Origin: Phocoena phocoena
Taxonomy: Eukaryota > Chordata > Mammalia > Artiodactyla > Phocoenidae
Reading direction: 5' to 3'
DNA: 64,000 nt
NCBI RefSeq assembly: GCF_963924675.1
Contig: NW_027077456.1
Location: 124,001-188,000 of the forward strand
A program made the position numbers and the translations under genes. Shown here piece after piece: positions 24,459 to 36,687 of the stretch; position 1 is the first letter of the stretch, and each line of letters starts with the position of its first letter. The notes below the pieces were generated by a model, which saw only the letters and a list, made by a program, of their open reading frames with translations, was not told the DNA's origin and ran no database searches.

Positions 24459-26205
24459 GTAGTTCACGTAGAATCACCGTACCTGCATCCACTCACTATG
24501 CCGCTATGGGCCTGATGACACAGATTTCATTGCTGAGTGATATTGCATTGTACGTACGTGCCACAAGTTCTTTATCCATTTTTTGCTTTCTGGGATATTT
24601 ACCTGTTACTGTAGACGAGCTTCTTGTGAACACAGGCGTCCCAAATATTGGGGTGGCTGTCTGTTTTTGATTTTAATTTCCGTAAGCTATAGGACCATAA
24701 GTGGAAGTGCCATAGACTGTGTTGCTTTGTTTCTTATGTGTTTCAGGAAACACCATACACTTCTCCAGGCTGGCTGCTGGCAATTTACATCCTGCCAATC
24801 AGCATAACAAGGCTCCCTGTTCTCCATATCCTGTCCTACCTTTCTGGATTTTACACTTTTTTCAGATGGCCCTCTTGCCCGGGGGGCAGTGAGACTTCAT
24901 TGTAGTGCAGATTTCCTTTACAGGCTTGCTTGGTTGGCCAAAAAGGGCGTATGTGTTTTTTCCTGAATATATTCAGGAAAAAACGCATACGCCCTTTTTG
25001 GCCAAGTGCATCATTGTCGACGTTCTGCCTCTTTTCCTATGCTTTCAGGGCAATTCCAGTCTACCCCCTGCAATCGTTTTCCTGAAATTCTGCCCCGCTT
25101 TCACGTCCCCTTCGCAGGCTTACTTCAATATATTTTTGGAGGATAGCTGTCATTTATAACTCTGCAGGTTTGTGAATTACAGTGCCCCTGAGCTCCTTTC
25201 TTCAACTCGCTTTCTTGTGAGCTGGGCACAAAACCGCAGGATTGCTTCAGGCCCTAATCTGTTTCGGGCAGGGCATGCTGAGCCTTTGGTAAATTCCTCT
25301 TCCTGGTGGGAAATGAGCGTTACATTTGCCCGTGCAGACACCTACAGCTAGTCTCTCATTGGTTCTCCCTATTCCTGTTCATCTTGCACAGAAATTGCAA
25401 GCTGTGCCAAACAGGAGGTTAAAGGCACTGACTCTCCAAGCAGGGAGACTGTTAGTAAATCATCTGGAATGGTGAACCCGAGGACCAGGATACGAAAACT
25501 GAGATGCATTTTAAATCATTTCCCCATAACACGGTGGACCATACTGTGGGTTTCACATGCATGTTTTAGCTGGAGGAAGAATCCCTTGAACCTGAAGAGT
25601 TGGGACCCATGGAATAGGTACCATACAGTATGACTTCAAAGGGTGTGCATTTGCTCAACTAAACTCACCAATGCTATCAGCCTGAAGTGTCCAGCCTTAT
25701 GTCTCAACCAGCTCTGGGTGTAGATGTGGTCAATCCCGGTTGCATCACATGCCCTGAGTGAATTATTTAAGAATTGCTCTCTATTTCACTGTCTTTGTGT
25801 TTTGTTTTCGAAATTTATTTTGATAATGGGATTTATCGGATTTTCACTGCTGCCTTTCGGCCGCTGTACACACCCTTGATTCTCTTACGGAGACATATAT
25901 ATCCATGGGTTTTAAGATTCTTCCTAGTCAGGTATATTCCTAATCCTTGAATATGTGGTGTTTGGTCCATTTCGTTGAGCAAGGAGTAGGTCTTGTCTAT
26001 TACATATTGGGCTTATGGAAAGTTATCTGTGCTAATTTCAGTCTCTGGTTTTATGCAGCACCCCAAGGCACCTTTCCCCATAAGCAAGCACTAGTTGGTT
26101 TTCTAAATTTGAGACCCTTTTCTATTTTGTAATTCAGTTCATGTGTAGTCAAGTTTACATTCCGTGTATTCGTGATATCTTATGATGTTTCTTTTTCTGT
26201 GTGAC
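24459..26205 (+). repeat. Monomer 15, type A ('acgtcc')
   Basis: It is almost a copy of unit 12, with g at 24636 and t at 24954 in the left palindrome arm (24934-25005). The private change is 'gctcaactaaac' near 25655. Confidence 0.95.
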
Positions 26206-27952
26206 GTAGTTCACGTAGAATCACCGTACCTGCATCCACTCACTATGCCGCTATGGGCCTGATGACACAGATTTCATTGCTGAGTGATATTGCATTGTAC
26301 GTACGTGCCACAACTTCTTTATCCATTTTTTGCTTTCTGGGATATTTACCTGATACTGTAGACGAGCTTCTTGTGAACACAGCCGTCTCAAATATTGGGG
26401 TGGCTGTCTGTTTTTGATGTTAATTTCCGTAAGCTATAGGACCATAAGTGGAAGTGCCATAGGCTGTGTTGCTTTGTTTCTTTCGTGTTTCAGGAAACAC
26501 CATACACTTCTCCAGGGTGGCTGCTGGCAATTTACATCCTGCCAATCAGCATAACAAGGCTCCCTGTTCTCCATATCCTGGCCTACCTTTCTGGATTTTA
26601 CACTGTTTTCAGATGGCCCTTTTGCCAGGGGGGCAGTGAGACTTCATTGTAGTGCAGATTTCATTTACAGGCTTGCTTGGTTGGCCAAAAAGGGCGTATG
26701 CGTTTTTTCCTGAATATATTCAGGAAAAAACACATACGCCCTTTTTGGCCAAGTGCATCATTGTCGACGTTCTGCCTCTTTTCCTATGCTTTCAGGGCAA
26801 TTCCAGTCTACCCCCTGCAATCGTTTTCCTGAAATTCTGCCCCGCTTTCAACTCCCCTTCGCAGGCTTACTTCAATATATTTTTGGAGGATAGCTGTCAT
26901 TTATAACTCTGCAGGTTTGTGAATTACAGTGCCCCTGAGCTCCTTTCTTCAACTCGCTTTCTTGTGAGCTGGGCACAAAACCGCAGGATTGCTTCAGGCC
27001 CTAATCTGTTTCCGGCAGGGCACGCTGAGCCTTTGGTTAATTCCTCTTCCTGGTGGGAAATGAGCGTTACATTTGCCCGTGCAGACACCTACAGCTAGTC
27101 TCTCATTGGTTCTCCCTATTCCTGTTCATTTTGCACAGAAATTGCAAGCTGTGCCAAAGAGGAGGTTAAAGGCACTGACTCTCCAAGCGGGGAGAGTGTT
27201 AGTAAAGCATCTGGAATGGTGAACCCGAGGACCAGGATACGAAAACTGAGATGCATTTTAAATCATTTCCCAATCACATGGTGGACGATACTCTTGGTTT
27301 CCCATGCATGTTTTAGCTGGAGGAAGAATCCCTTGAACCTGGAGAGTTGGGACCCATGGAATGGGTACCATGCAGTATGACTTCAAAGGGTCTGCATTTG
27401 CTCACCGAAACTCACCAATGCTATCAGCCTGAAGTGTCCAGCCTTATGTCTCAACCAGCTCTGGGTGTAGATGTGTAAAATCCCGGTTGCATCACATGCC
27501 CTGAGTGAATTATTTAAGAATTGCTCTCTATTTCACTGTCTTTATGATTTGTTTTTGAAATTTATTTTGATAATGGGATTTATCGGATTTTCACTGCTGC
27601 GTTTATGCCGCTGTACACACGCTTGATTCTCTTATGGAGACATATATATCCATGGGTTTTAAGATTCTTCCTAGTCAGGTATATTCCTAGGCGTTGAATA
27701 TGTGGTGTTGGGTCCATTTCGTTGAGCAAGGAGTAGGTCTTGTCTATTACATATTTGGCTTATGGAAAGTTATCTGTGCTAATTTCAGTCTCTGGTTTTA
27801 TGAAGCACCCCAACGCACCTTTCCCCATAAGCAAGCACTAGTTGGTTTTCTAAATTTGAGACCCTGTTCTGTTTTGTAATTCAGTTCATGTGTAGTCAAG
27901 TTTACATTCCGTGTATTAGTGATATCTTATGATGTTTCTTTTTCTGTGTGAC
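26206..27952 (+). repeat. Monomer 16, type B
   Basis: It is almost a copy of unit 13 (g at 26581, g at 27551). Private changes are 'cactgttttc' near 26605 and 'gtgtaaaatcc' near 27475. Palindrome 26681-26752 has the B-type mismatch. It ends the region with strict trimer order: an 'acgtcc' A unit follows directly. Confidence 0.95.
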
Positions 27953-29699
27953 GTAGTTCACGTAGAATCACCGTACCTGCATCCACTCACTATGCCGCTA
28001 CGGGCCTGATGACACAGATTTCATTGCTGAGTGATATTGCATTGTACGTACGTGCCACAACTTCTTTATCCATATTTTGCTTTCTGGGATATTTACCTGT
28101 TACTGTAGACGAGCTTCTTGTGAACACAGCCGTCCCAAATATTGGGGTGGCTGTCTGTTTTTGATTTTAATTTCCGTAAGCTATAGGACCATAAGTGGAA
28201 GTGCCATAGACTGTGTTGCTTTGTTTCTTATGTGTTTCAGGAAACACCATACACTTCTCCAGGCTGGCTGCTGGCAATTTACATCCTGCCAATCAGCATA
28301 ACAAGGCTCCCTGTTCTCCATATCCTGTCCTACCTTTCTGGATTTTACACTTTTTTCAGATGGCCCTCTTGCCCGGGGGGCAGTGAGACTTCATTGTAGT
28401 GCAGATTTCCTTTACAGGCTTGCTTGGTTGGCCAAAAAGGGCGTATGCGTTTTTTCCTGAATATATTCAGGAAAAAACGCATACGCCCTTTTTGGCCAAG
28501 TGCATCATTGTCGACGTTCTGCCTCTTTTCCTATGCTTTCAGGGCAATTCCAGTCTACCCCCTGCAATCGTTTTCCTGAAATTCTGCCCCGCTTTCACGT
28601 CCCCTTCGCAGGCTTACTTCAATATATTTTTGGAGGATAGCTGTCATTTATAACTCTGCAGGTTTGTGAATTACAGTGCCCCTGAGCTCCTTTCTTCAAC
28701 TCGCTTTCTTGTGAGCTGGGCACAAAACCGCAGGATTGCTTCAGGCCCTAATCTGTTTCGGGCAGGGCATGCTGAGCCTTTGGTAAATTCCTCTTCCTGG
28801 TGGGAAATGAGCGTTACATTTGCCCGTGCAGACACCTACAGCTAGTCTCTCATTGGTTCTCCCTATTCCTGTTCATCTTGCACAGAAATTGCAAGCTGTG
28901 CCAAACAGGAGGTTAAAGGCACTGACTCTCCAAGCAGGGAGACTGTTAGTAAATCATCTGGAATGGTGAACCCGAGGACCAGGATACGAAAACTGAGATG
29001 CATTTTAAATCATTTCCCCATAACACGGTGGACCATACTGTGGGTTTCACATGCATGTTTTAGCTGGAGGAAGAATCCCTTGAACCTGAAGAGTTGGGAC
29101 CCATGGAATAGGTACCATACAGTATGACTTCAAAGGGTGTGCATTTGCTCACCTAAACTCACCAATGCTATCAGCCTGAAGTGTCCAGCCTTATGTCTCA
29201 ACCAGCTCTGGGTGTAGATGTGGTCAATCCCGGTTGCATCACATGCCCTGAGTGAATTATTTAAGAATTGCTCTCTATTTCACTGTCTTTGTGTTTTGTT
29301 TTCGAAATTTATTTTGATAATGGGATTTATCGGATTTTCACTGCTGCCTTTCGGCCGCTGTACACACCCTTGATTCTCTTACGGAGACATATATATCCAT
29401 GGGTTTTAAGATTCTTCCTAGTCAGGTATATTCCTAATCCTTGAATATGTGGTGTTTGGTCCATTTCGTTGAGCAAGGAGTAGGTCTTGTCTATTACATA
29501 TTGGGCTTATGGAAAGTTATCTGTGCTAATTTCAGCCTCTGGTTTTATGCAGCACCCCAAGGCACCTTTCCCCATAAGCAAGCACTAGTTGGTTTTCTAA
29601 ATTTGAGACCCTTTTCTATTTTGTAATTCAGTTCATGTGTAGTCAAGTTTACATTCCGTGTATTCGTGATATCTTATGATGTTTCTTTTTCTGTGTGAC
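27953..29699 (+). repeat. Monomer 17, type A ('acgtcc')
   Basis: It closely matches unit 1, including 'atccttg', 'tgtttgg' and 'cagcctctgg', but lacks unit 1's private t at 503 and 603 equivalents. Palindrome 28428-28499 is perfect. Confidence 0.95.
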
Positions 29700-31446
29700 G
29701 TAGTTCACGTAGAATCACCGTACCTGCATCCACTCACTATGCCGCTATGGGCCTGATGACACAGATTTCATTGCTGAGTGATATTGCATTGTACGTACGT
29801 GCCACAAGTTCTTTATCCATTTTTTGCTTTCTGGGATATTTACCTGATACTGTAGACGAGCTTCTTGTGAACACAGCCGTCTCAAATATTGGGGTGGCTG
29901 TCTGTTTTTGATGTTAATTTCCGTAAGCTATAGGACCATAAGTGGAAGTGCCATAGGCTGTGTTGCTTTGTTTCTTTCGTGTTTCAGGAAACACCATACA
30001 CTTCTCCAGGGTGGCTGCTGGCAATTTACATCCTGCCAATCAGCATAACAAGGCTCCCTGTTCTCCATATCCTGTCCTACCTTTCTGGATTTTACACTTT
30101 TTTCAGATGGCCCTTTTGCCAGGGGGGCAGTGAGACTTCATTGTAGTGCAGATTTCATTTACAGGCTTGCTTGGTTGGCCAAAAAGGGCGTATGCGTTTT
30201 TTCCTGAATATATTCAGGAAAAAACACATACGCCCTTTTTGGCCAAGTGCATCATTGTCGACGTTCTGCCTCTTTTCCTATGCTTTCAGGGCAATTCCAG
30301 TCTACCCCCTGCAATCGTTTTCCTGAAATTCTGCCCCGCTTTCAACTCCCCTTCGCAGGCTTACTTCAATATATTTTTGGAGGATAGCTGTCATTTATAA
30401 CTCTGCAGGTTTGTGAATTACAGTGCCCCTGAGCTCCTTTCTTCAACTCGCTTTCTTGTGAGCTGGGCACAAAACCGCAGGATTGCTTCAGGCCCTAATC
30501 TGTTTCCGGCAGGGCACGCTGAGCCTTTGGTTAATTCCTCTTCCTGGTGGGAAATGAGCGTTACATTTGCCCGTGCAGACACCTACAGCTAGTCTCTCAT
30601 TGGTTCTCCCTATTCCTGTTCATTTTGCACAGAAATTGCAAGCTGTGCCAAAGAGGAGGTTAAAGGCACTGACTCTCCAAGCGGGGAGAGTGTTAGTAAA
30701 GCATCTGGAATGGTGAACCCGAGGACCAGGATACGAAAACTGAGATGCATTTTAAATCATTTCCCAATCACATGGTGGACGATACTCTTGGTTTCCCATG
30801 CATGTTTTAGCTGGAGGAAGAATCCCTTGAACCTGGAGAGTTGGGACCCATGGAATGGGTACCATGCAGTATGACTTCAAAGGGTCTGCATTTGCTCACC
30901 GAAACTCACCAATGCTATCAGCCTGAAGTGTCCAGCCTTATGTCTCAACCAGCTCTGGGTGTAGATGTGTTAAATCCCGGTTGCATCACATGCCCTGAGT
31001 GAATTATTTAAGAATTGCTCTCTATTTCACTGTCTTTATGATTTTTTTTTGAAATTTATTTTGATAATGGGATTTATCGGATTTTCACTGCTGCGTTTAT
31101 GCCGCTGTACACACGCTTGATTCTCTTATGGAGACATATATATCCATGGGTTTTAAGATTCTTCCTAGTCAGGTATATTCCTAGGCGTTGAATATGTGGT
31201 GTTGGGTCCATTTCGTTGAGCAAGGAGTAGGTCTTGTCTATTACATATTTGGCTTATGGAAAGTTATCTGTGCTAATTTCAGTCTCTGGTTTTATGAAGC
31301 ACCCCAACGCACCTTTCCCCATAAGCAAGCACTAGTTGGTTTTCTAAATTTGAGACCCTGTTCTGTTTTGTAATTCAGTTCATGTGTAGTCAAGTTTACA
31401 TTCCGTGTATTAGTGATATCTTATGATGTTTCTTTTTCTGTGTGAC
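29700..31446 (+). repeat. Monomer 18, type B
   Basis: It closely matches unit 2, with gatgttaat, cttatgg and the T9 run. Palindrome 30175-30246 has the B-type C/A mismatch. Confidence 0.95.
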
Positions 31447-33193
31447 GTAGTTCACGTAGAATCACCGTACCTGCATCCACTCACTATGCCGCTACGGGCC
31501 TGATGACACAGATTTCATTGCTGAGTGATATTTCATTGTACGTACGTGCCACAACTTCTTTATCCATATTTTGCTTTCTGGGATATTTACCTGTTACTGT
31601 AGACGAGCTTCTTGTGAACACAGCCGTCCCAAATATTGGGGTGGCTGTCTGTTTTTGATTTTAATTTCCGTAAGCTATAGGACCATAAGTGGAAGTGCCA
31701 TAGACTGTGTTGCTTTGTTTCTTATGTGTTTCAGGAAACACCATACACTTCTCCAGGCTGGCTGCTGGCAATTTACATCCTGCCAATCAGCATAACAAGG
31801 CTCCCTGTTCTCCATATCCTGTCCTACCTTTCTGGATTTTACACTTTTTTCAGATGGCCCTCTTGCCCGGGGGGCAGTGAGACTTCATTGTAGTGCAGAT
31901 TTCCTTTACAGGCTTGCTTGGTTGGCCAAAAAGGGCGTATGCGTTTTTTCCTGAATATATTCAGGAAAAAACGCATACGCCCTTTTTGGCCAAGTGCATC
32001 ATTGTCGACGTTCTGCCTCTTTTCCTATGCTTTCAGGGCAATTCCAGTCTACCCCCTGCAATCGTTTTCCTGAAATTCTGCCCCGCTTTCAAGTCCCCTT
32101 CGCAGGCTTACTTCAATATATTTTTGGAGGATAGCTGTCATTTATAACTCTGCAGGTTTGTGAATTACAGTGCCCCTGAGCTCCTTTCTTCAACTCGCTT
32201 TCTTGTGAACTGGGCACAAAACCGCAGGATTGCTTCAGGCCCTAATCTGTTTCGGGCAGGGCATGCTGAGCCTTTGGTAAATTCCTCTTCCTGGTGGGAA
32301 ATGAGCGTTACATTTGCCCGTGCAGACACCTACAGCTAGTCTCTCATTGGTTCTCCCTATTCCTGTTCATCTTGCACAGAAATTGCAAGCTGTGCCAAAC
32401 AGGAGGTTAAAGGCACTGACTCTCCAAGCAGGGAGACTGTTAGTAAATCATCTGGAATGGTGAACCCGAGGACCAGGATACGAAAACTGAGATGCATTTT
32501 AAATCATTTCCCCATAACACGGTGGACCATACTGTGGGTTTCACATGCATGTTTTAGCTGGAGGAAGAATCCCTTGAACCTGAAGAGTTGGGACCCATGG
32601 AATAGGTACCATACAGTATGACTTCAAAGGGTGTGCATTTGCTCACCTAAACTCACCAATGCTATCAGCCTGAAGTGTCCAGCCTTATGTCTCAACCAGC
32701 TCTGGGTGTAGATGTGGTCAATCCCGGTTGCATCACATGCCCTGAGTGAATTATTTAAGAATTGCTCTCTATTTCACTGTCTTTGTGTTTTGTTTTCGAA
32801 ATTTATTTTGATAATGGGATTTATCGGATTTTCACTGCTGCCTTTCGGCCGCTGTACACACCCTTGATTCTCTTACGGAGACATATATATCCATGGGTTT
32901 TAAGATTCTTCCTAGTCAGGTATATTCCTAGGCGTTGAATATGTGGTGTTGGGTCCATTTCGTTGAGCAAGGAGTAGGTCTTGTCTATTACATATTTGGC
33001 TTATGGAAAGTTATCTGTGCTAATTTCAGTCTCTGGTTTTATGCAGTACCCCAAGGCACCTTTCCCCATAAGCAAGCACTAGTTGGTTTTCTAAATTTGA
33101 GACCCTTTTCTATTTTGTAATTCAGTTCATGTGTAGTCAAGTTTTCATTCCGTGTATTCGTGATATCTTATGATGTTTCTTTTTCTGTGTGAC
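31447..33193 (+). repeat. Monomer 19, type A ('aagtcc')
   Basis: It closely matches unit 3, including 'gcagtacc' and gttttcatt at the 3' end. The private change is 'gatatttcattg' near 31528. Palindrome 31922-31993 is perfect. Confidence 0.95.
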
Positions 33194-34940
33194 GTAGTTC
33201 ACGTAGAATCACCGTACCTGCATCCACTCACTATGCCGCTATGGGCCTGATGACACAGATTTCATTGCTGAGTGATATTGCATTGTACGTACGTGCCACA
33301 AGTTCTTTATCCATTTTTTGCTTTCTGGGATATTTACCTGATACTGTAGACGAGCTTCTTGTGAACACAGCCGTCTCAAATATTGGGGTGGCTGTCTGTT
33401 TTTGATGTTAATTTCCGTAAGCTATAGGACCATAAGTGGAAGTGCCATAGGCTGTGTTGCTTTGTTTCTTTCGTGTTTCAGGAAACACCATACACTTCTC
33501 CAGGGTGGCTGCTGGCAATTTACATCCTGCCAATCAGCATAACAAGGCTCCCTGTTCTCCATATCCTGTCCTACCTTTCTGGATTTTACACTTTTTTCAG
33601 ATGGCCCTTTTGCCAGGGGGGCAGTGAGACTTCATTGTAGTGCAGATTTCATTTACAGGCTTGCTTGGTTGGCCAAAAAGGGCGTATGCGTTTTTTCCTG
33701 AATATATTCAGGAAAAAACACATACGCCCTTTTTGGCCAAGTGCATCATTGTCGACGTTCTGCCTCTTTTCCTATGCTTTCAGGGCAATTCCAGTCTACC
33801 CCCTGCAATCGTTTTCCTGAAATTCTGCCCCGCTTTCAAGTCCCCTTCGCAGGCTTACTTCAATATATTTTTGGAGGATAGCTGTCATTTATAACTCTGC
33901 AGGTTTGTGAATTACAGTGCCCCTGAGCTCCTTTCTTCAACTCGCTTTCTTGTGAGCTGGGCACAAAACCGCAGGATTGCTTCAGGCCCTAATCTGTTTC
34001 CGGCAGGGCACGCTGAGCCTTTGGTTAATTCCTCTTCCTGGTGGGAAATGAGCGTTACATTTGCCCGTGCAGACACCTACAGCTAGTCTCTCATTGGTTC
34101 TCCCTATTCCTGTTCATTTTGCACAGAAATTGCAAGCTGTGCCAAAGAGGAGGTTAAAGGCACTGACTCTCCAAGCGGGGAGAGTGTTAGTAAAGCATCG
34201 GGAATGGTGAACCCGAGGACCAGGATACGAAAACTGAGATGCATTTTAAATCATTTCCCAATCACATGGTGGACGATACTCTTGGTTTCCCATGCATGTT
34301 TTAGCTGGAGGAAGAATCCCTTGAACCTGGAGAGTTGGGACCCATGGAATGGGTACCATGCAGTATGACTTCAAAGGGTCTGCATTTGCTCACCGAAACT
34401 CACCAATGCTATCAGCCTGAAGTGTCCAGCCTTATGTCTCAACCAGCTCTGGGTGTAGATGTGTTAAATCCCGGTTGCATCACATGCCCTGAGTGAATTA
34501 TTTAAGAATTGCTCTCTATTTCACTGTCTTTATGATTTTTTTTTGAAATTTATTTTGATAATGGGATTTATCGGATTTTCACTGCTGCGTTTATGCCGCT
34601 GTACACACGCTTGATTCTCTTATGGAGACATATATATCCATGGGTTTTAAGATTATTCCTAGTCAGGTATATTCCTAGGCGTTGAATATGTGGTGTTGGG
34701 TCCATTTCGTTGAGCAAGGAGTAGGTCTTGTCTATTACATATTTGGCTTATGGAAAGTTATCTGTGCTAATTTCAGTCTCTGGTTTTATGAAGCACCCCA
34801 ACGCACCTTTCCCCATAAGCAAGCACTAGTTGGTTTTCTAAATTTGAGACCCTTTTCTATTTTGTAATTCAGTTCATGTGTAGTCAAGTTTACATTCCGT
34901 GTATTCGTGATATCTTATGATGTTTCTTTTTCTGTGTGAC
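33194..34940 (+). repeat. Monomer 20, type B with two A segments
   Basis: It is B through offset 527 (aacacata), then reads A-type 'aagtcc' at offset 645-646, then is B again (gagctgg, ccggcag). After offset 1609 it switches to an A 3' end (cttttctatt, gtattcg). Private changes are 'gcatcggg' near 34199 and 'gattattcc' near 34653. Palindrome 33669-33740 has the B-type mismatch. Confidence 0.93.
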
Positions 34941-36687
34941 GTAGTTCACGTAGAATCACTGTACCTGCATCCACTCACTATGCCGCTATGGGCCTGATGA
35001 CACAGATTTCATTGCTGAGTGATATTGCATTGTACGTACGTGCCACAAGTTCTTTATCCATTTTTTGCTTTCTGGGATATTTACCTGTTACTGTAGACGA
35101 GCTTCTTGTGAACACAGCCGTCCCAAATATTGGGGTGGCTGTCTTTTTTTGATTTTAATTTCCGTAAGCTATAGGACCATTAGTGGAAGTGCCATAGACT
35201 GTGTTGCTTTGTTTCTTATGTGTTTCAGGAAACACCATACACTTCTCCAGGCTGGCTGCTGGCAATTTACATCCTGCCAATCAGCATAACAAGGCTCCCT
35301 GTTCTCCATATCCTGTCCTACCTTTCTGGATTTTACACTTTTTTCAGATGGCCCTCTTGCCCGGGGGGCAGTGAGACTTCATTGTAGTGCAGATTTCCTT
35401 TACAGGCTTGCTTGGTTGGCCAAAAAGGGCGTATGCGTTTTTTCCTGAATATATTCAGGAAAAAACGCATACGCCCTTTTTGGCCAAGTGCATCATTGTC
35501 GACGTTCTGCCTCTTTTCCTATACTTTCAGGGCAATTCCAGTCTACCCCCTGCAATCGTTTTCCTGAAATTCTGCCCCGCTTTCACGTCCCCTTCGCAGG
35601 CTTACTTCAATATATTTTTGGAGGATAGCTGTCATTTATAACTCTGCAGGTTTGTGAATTACAGTGCCCCTGAGCTCCTTTCTTCAACTCGCTTTCTTGT
35701 GAGCTGGGCACAAAACCGCAGGATTGCTTCAGGCCCTAATCTGTTTCGGGCAGGGCATGCTGAGCCTTTGGTAAATTCCTCTTCCTGGTGGGAAATGAGC
35801 GTTACATTTGCCCGTGCAGACACCTACAGCTAGTCTCTCATTGGTTCTCCCTATTCCTGTTCATCTTGCACAGAAATTGCAAGCTGTGCCAAACAGGAGG
35901 TTAAAGGCACTGACTCTCCAAGCAGGGAGACTGTTAGTAAATCATCTGGAATGGTGAACCCGAGGACCAGGATACGAAAACTGAGATGCATTTTAAATCA
36001 TTTCCCCATAACACGGTGGACGATACTCTTGGTTTCACATGCATGTTTTAGCTGGAGGAAGAATCCCTTGAACCTGAAGAGTTGGGACCCATGGAATAGG
36101 TACCATACAGTATGACTTCAAAGGGTGTGCATTTGCTCACCTAAACTCACCAATGCTATCAGCCTGAAGTGTCCAGCCTTATGTCTCAACCAGCTCTGGG
36201 TGTAGATGTGGTCAATCCCGGTTGCATCACATGCCCTGAGTGAATTATTTAAGAATTGCTCTCTATTTCACTGTCTTTGTGTTTTGTTTTCGAAATTTAC
36301 TTTGATAATGGGATTTATCGGATTTTCACTGCTGCCTTTCGGCCGCTGTACACACCCTTGATTCTCTTACGGAGACATATATATCCATGGGTTTTAAGAT
36401 TCTTCCTAGTCAGGTATATTCCTAGGCGTTGAATATGTGGTGTTGGGTCCATTTCGTTGAGCAAGGAGTAGGTCTTGTCTATTACATATTTGGCTTATGG
36501 AAAGTTATCTGTGCTAATTTCAGCCTCTGGTTTTATGCAGCACCCCAAGGCACCTTTCCCCATAAGCAAGCACTAGTTGGTTTTCTAAATTTGAGACCCT
36601 TTTCTATTTTGTAATTCAGTTCATGTGTAGTCAAGTTTACATTCCGTGTATTCGTGATATCTTATGATGTTTCTTTTTCTGTGTGAC
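34941..36687 (+). repeat. Monomer 21, type A ('acgtcc')
   Basis: A haplotype with many private changes: 'atcactgtacc' near 34960, 'gtctttttttg' near 35143, 'ccattagtgg' near 35181, 'cctatacttt' near 35522 and 'atttactttg' near 36300. Palindrome 35416-35487 is perfect. Confidence 0.95.

Larger units (their letters stand above)
5242..26205 (+). repeat. Higher-order repeat 1: four copies of a 5,241-bp B-A-A trimer
   Basis: Units 4-15 repeat in threes: a B unit, an A unit reading 'aagtcc' at offset 645-646, then an A unit reading 'acgtcc' there. Copies run 5242-10482, 10483-15723, 15724-20964 and 20965-26205. Private variants recur at exactly 5,241 bases. Examples in copies 1 and 2: t at 5804/11045, c at 6778/12019, c at 7395/12636, t at 8830/14071, g at 8900/14141. 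Examples in copies 3 and 4: ag at 18806/24047, g at 19395/24636, t at 19713/24954. The first two copies resemble each other most, as do the last two. This is the expected result of unequal exchange in multiples of three monomers. Confidence 0.93.
27953..34940 (+). repeat. Displaced second copy of the unit 1-4 haplotype series
   Basis: Units 17, 18, 19 and 20 carry in order the same haplotype series as units 1, 2, 3 and 4 (1-6988), 16 units or 27,952 bases upstream. Unit 17 matches unit 1 ('acgtcc' at offset 644-649, 'atcctt' at 1485-1490, g at the tgtttgg variant), unit 18 matches unit 2, and unit 19 matches unit 3 ('gcagtacc' near offset 1600 and t at 1699). Unit 20 then departs, reading 'aagtcc' and acquiring an A-type 3' end. 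I infer a duplication or large unequal exchange between these two stretches. Confidence 0.75.
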
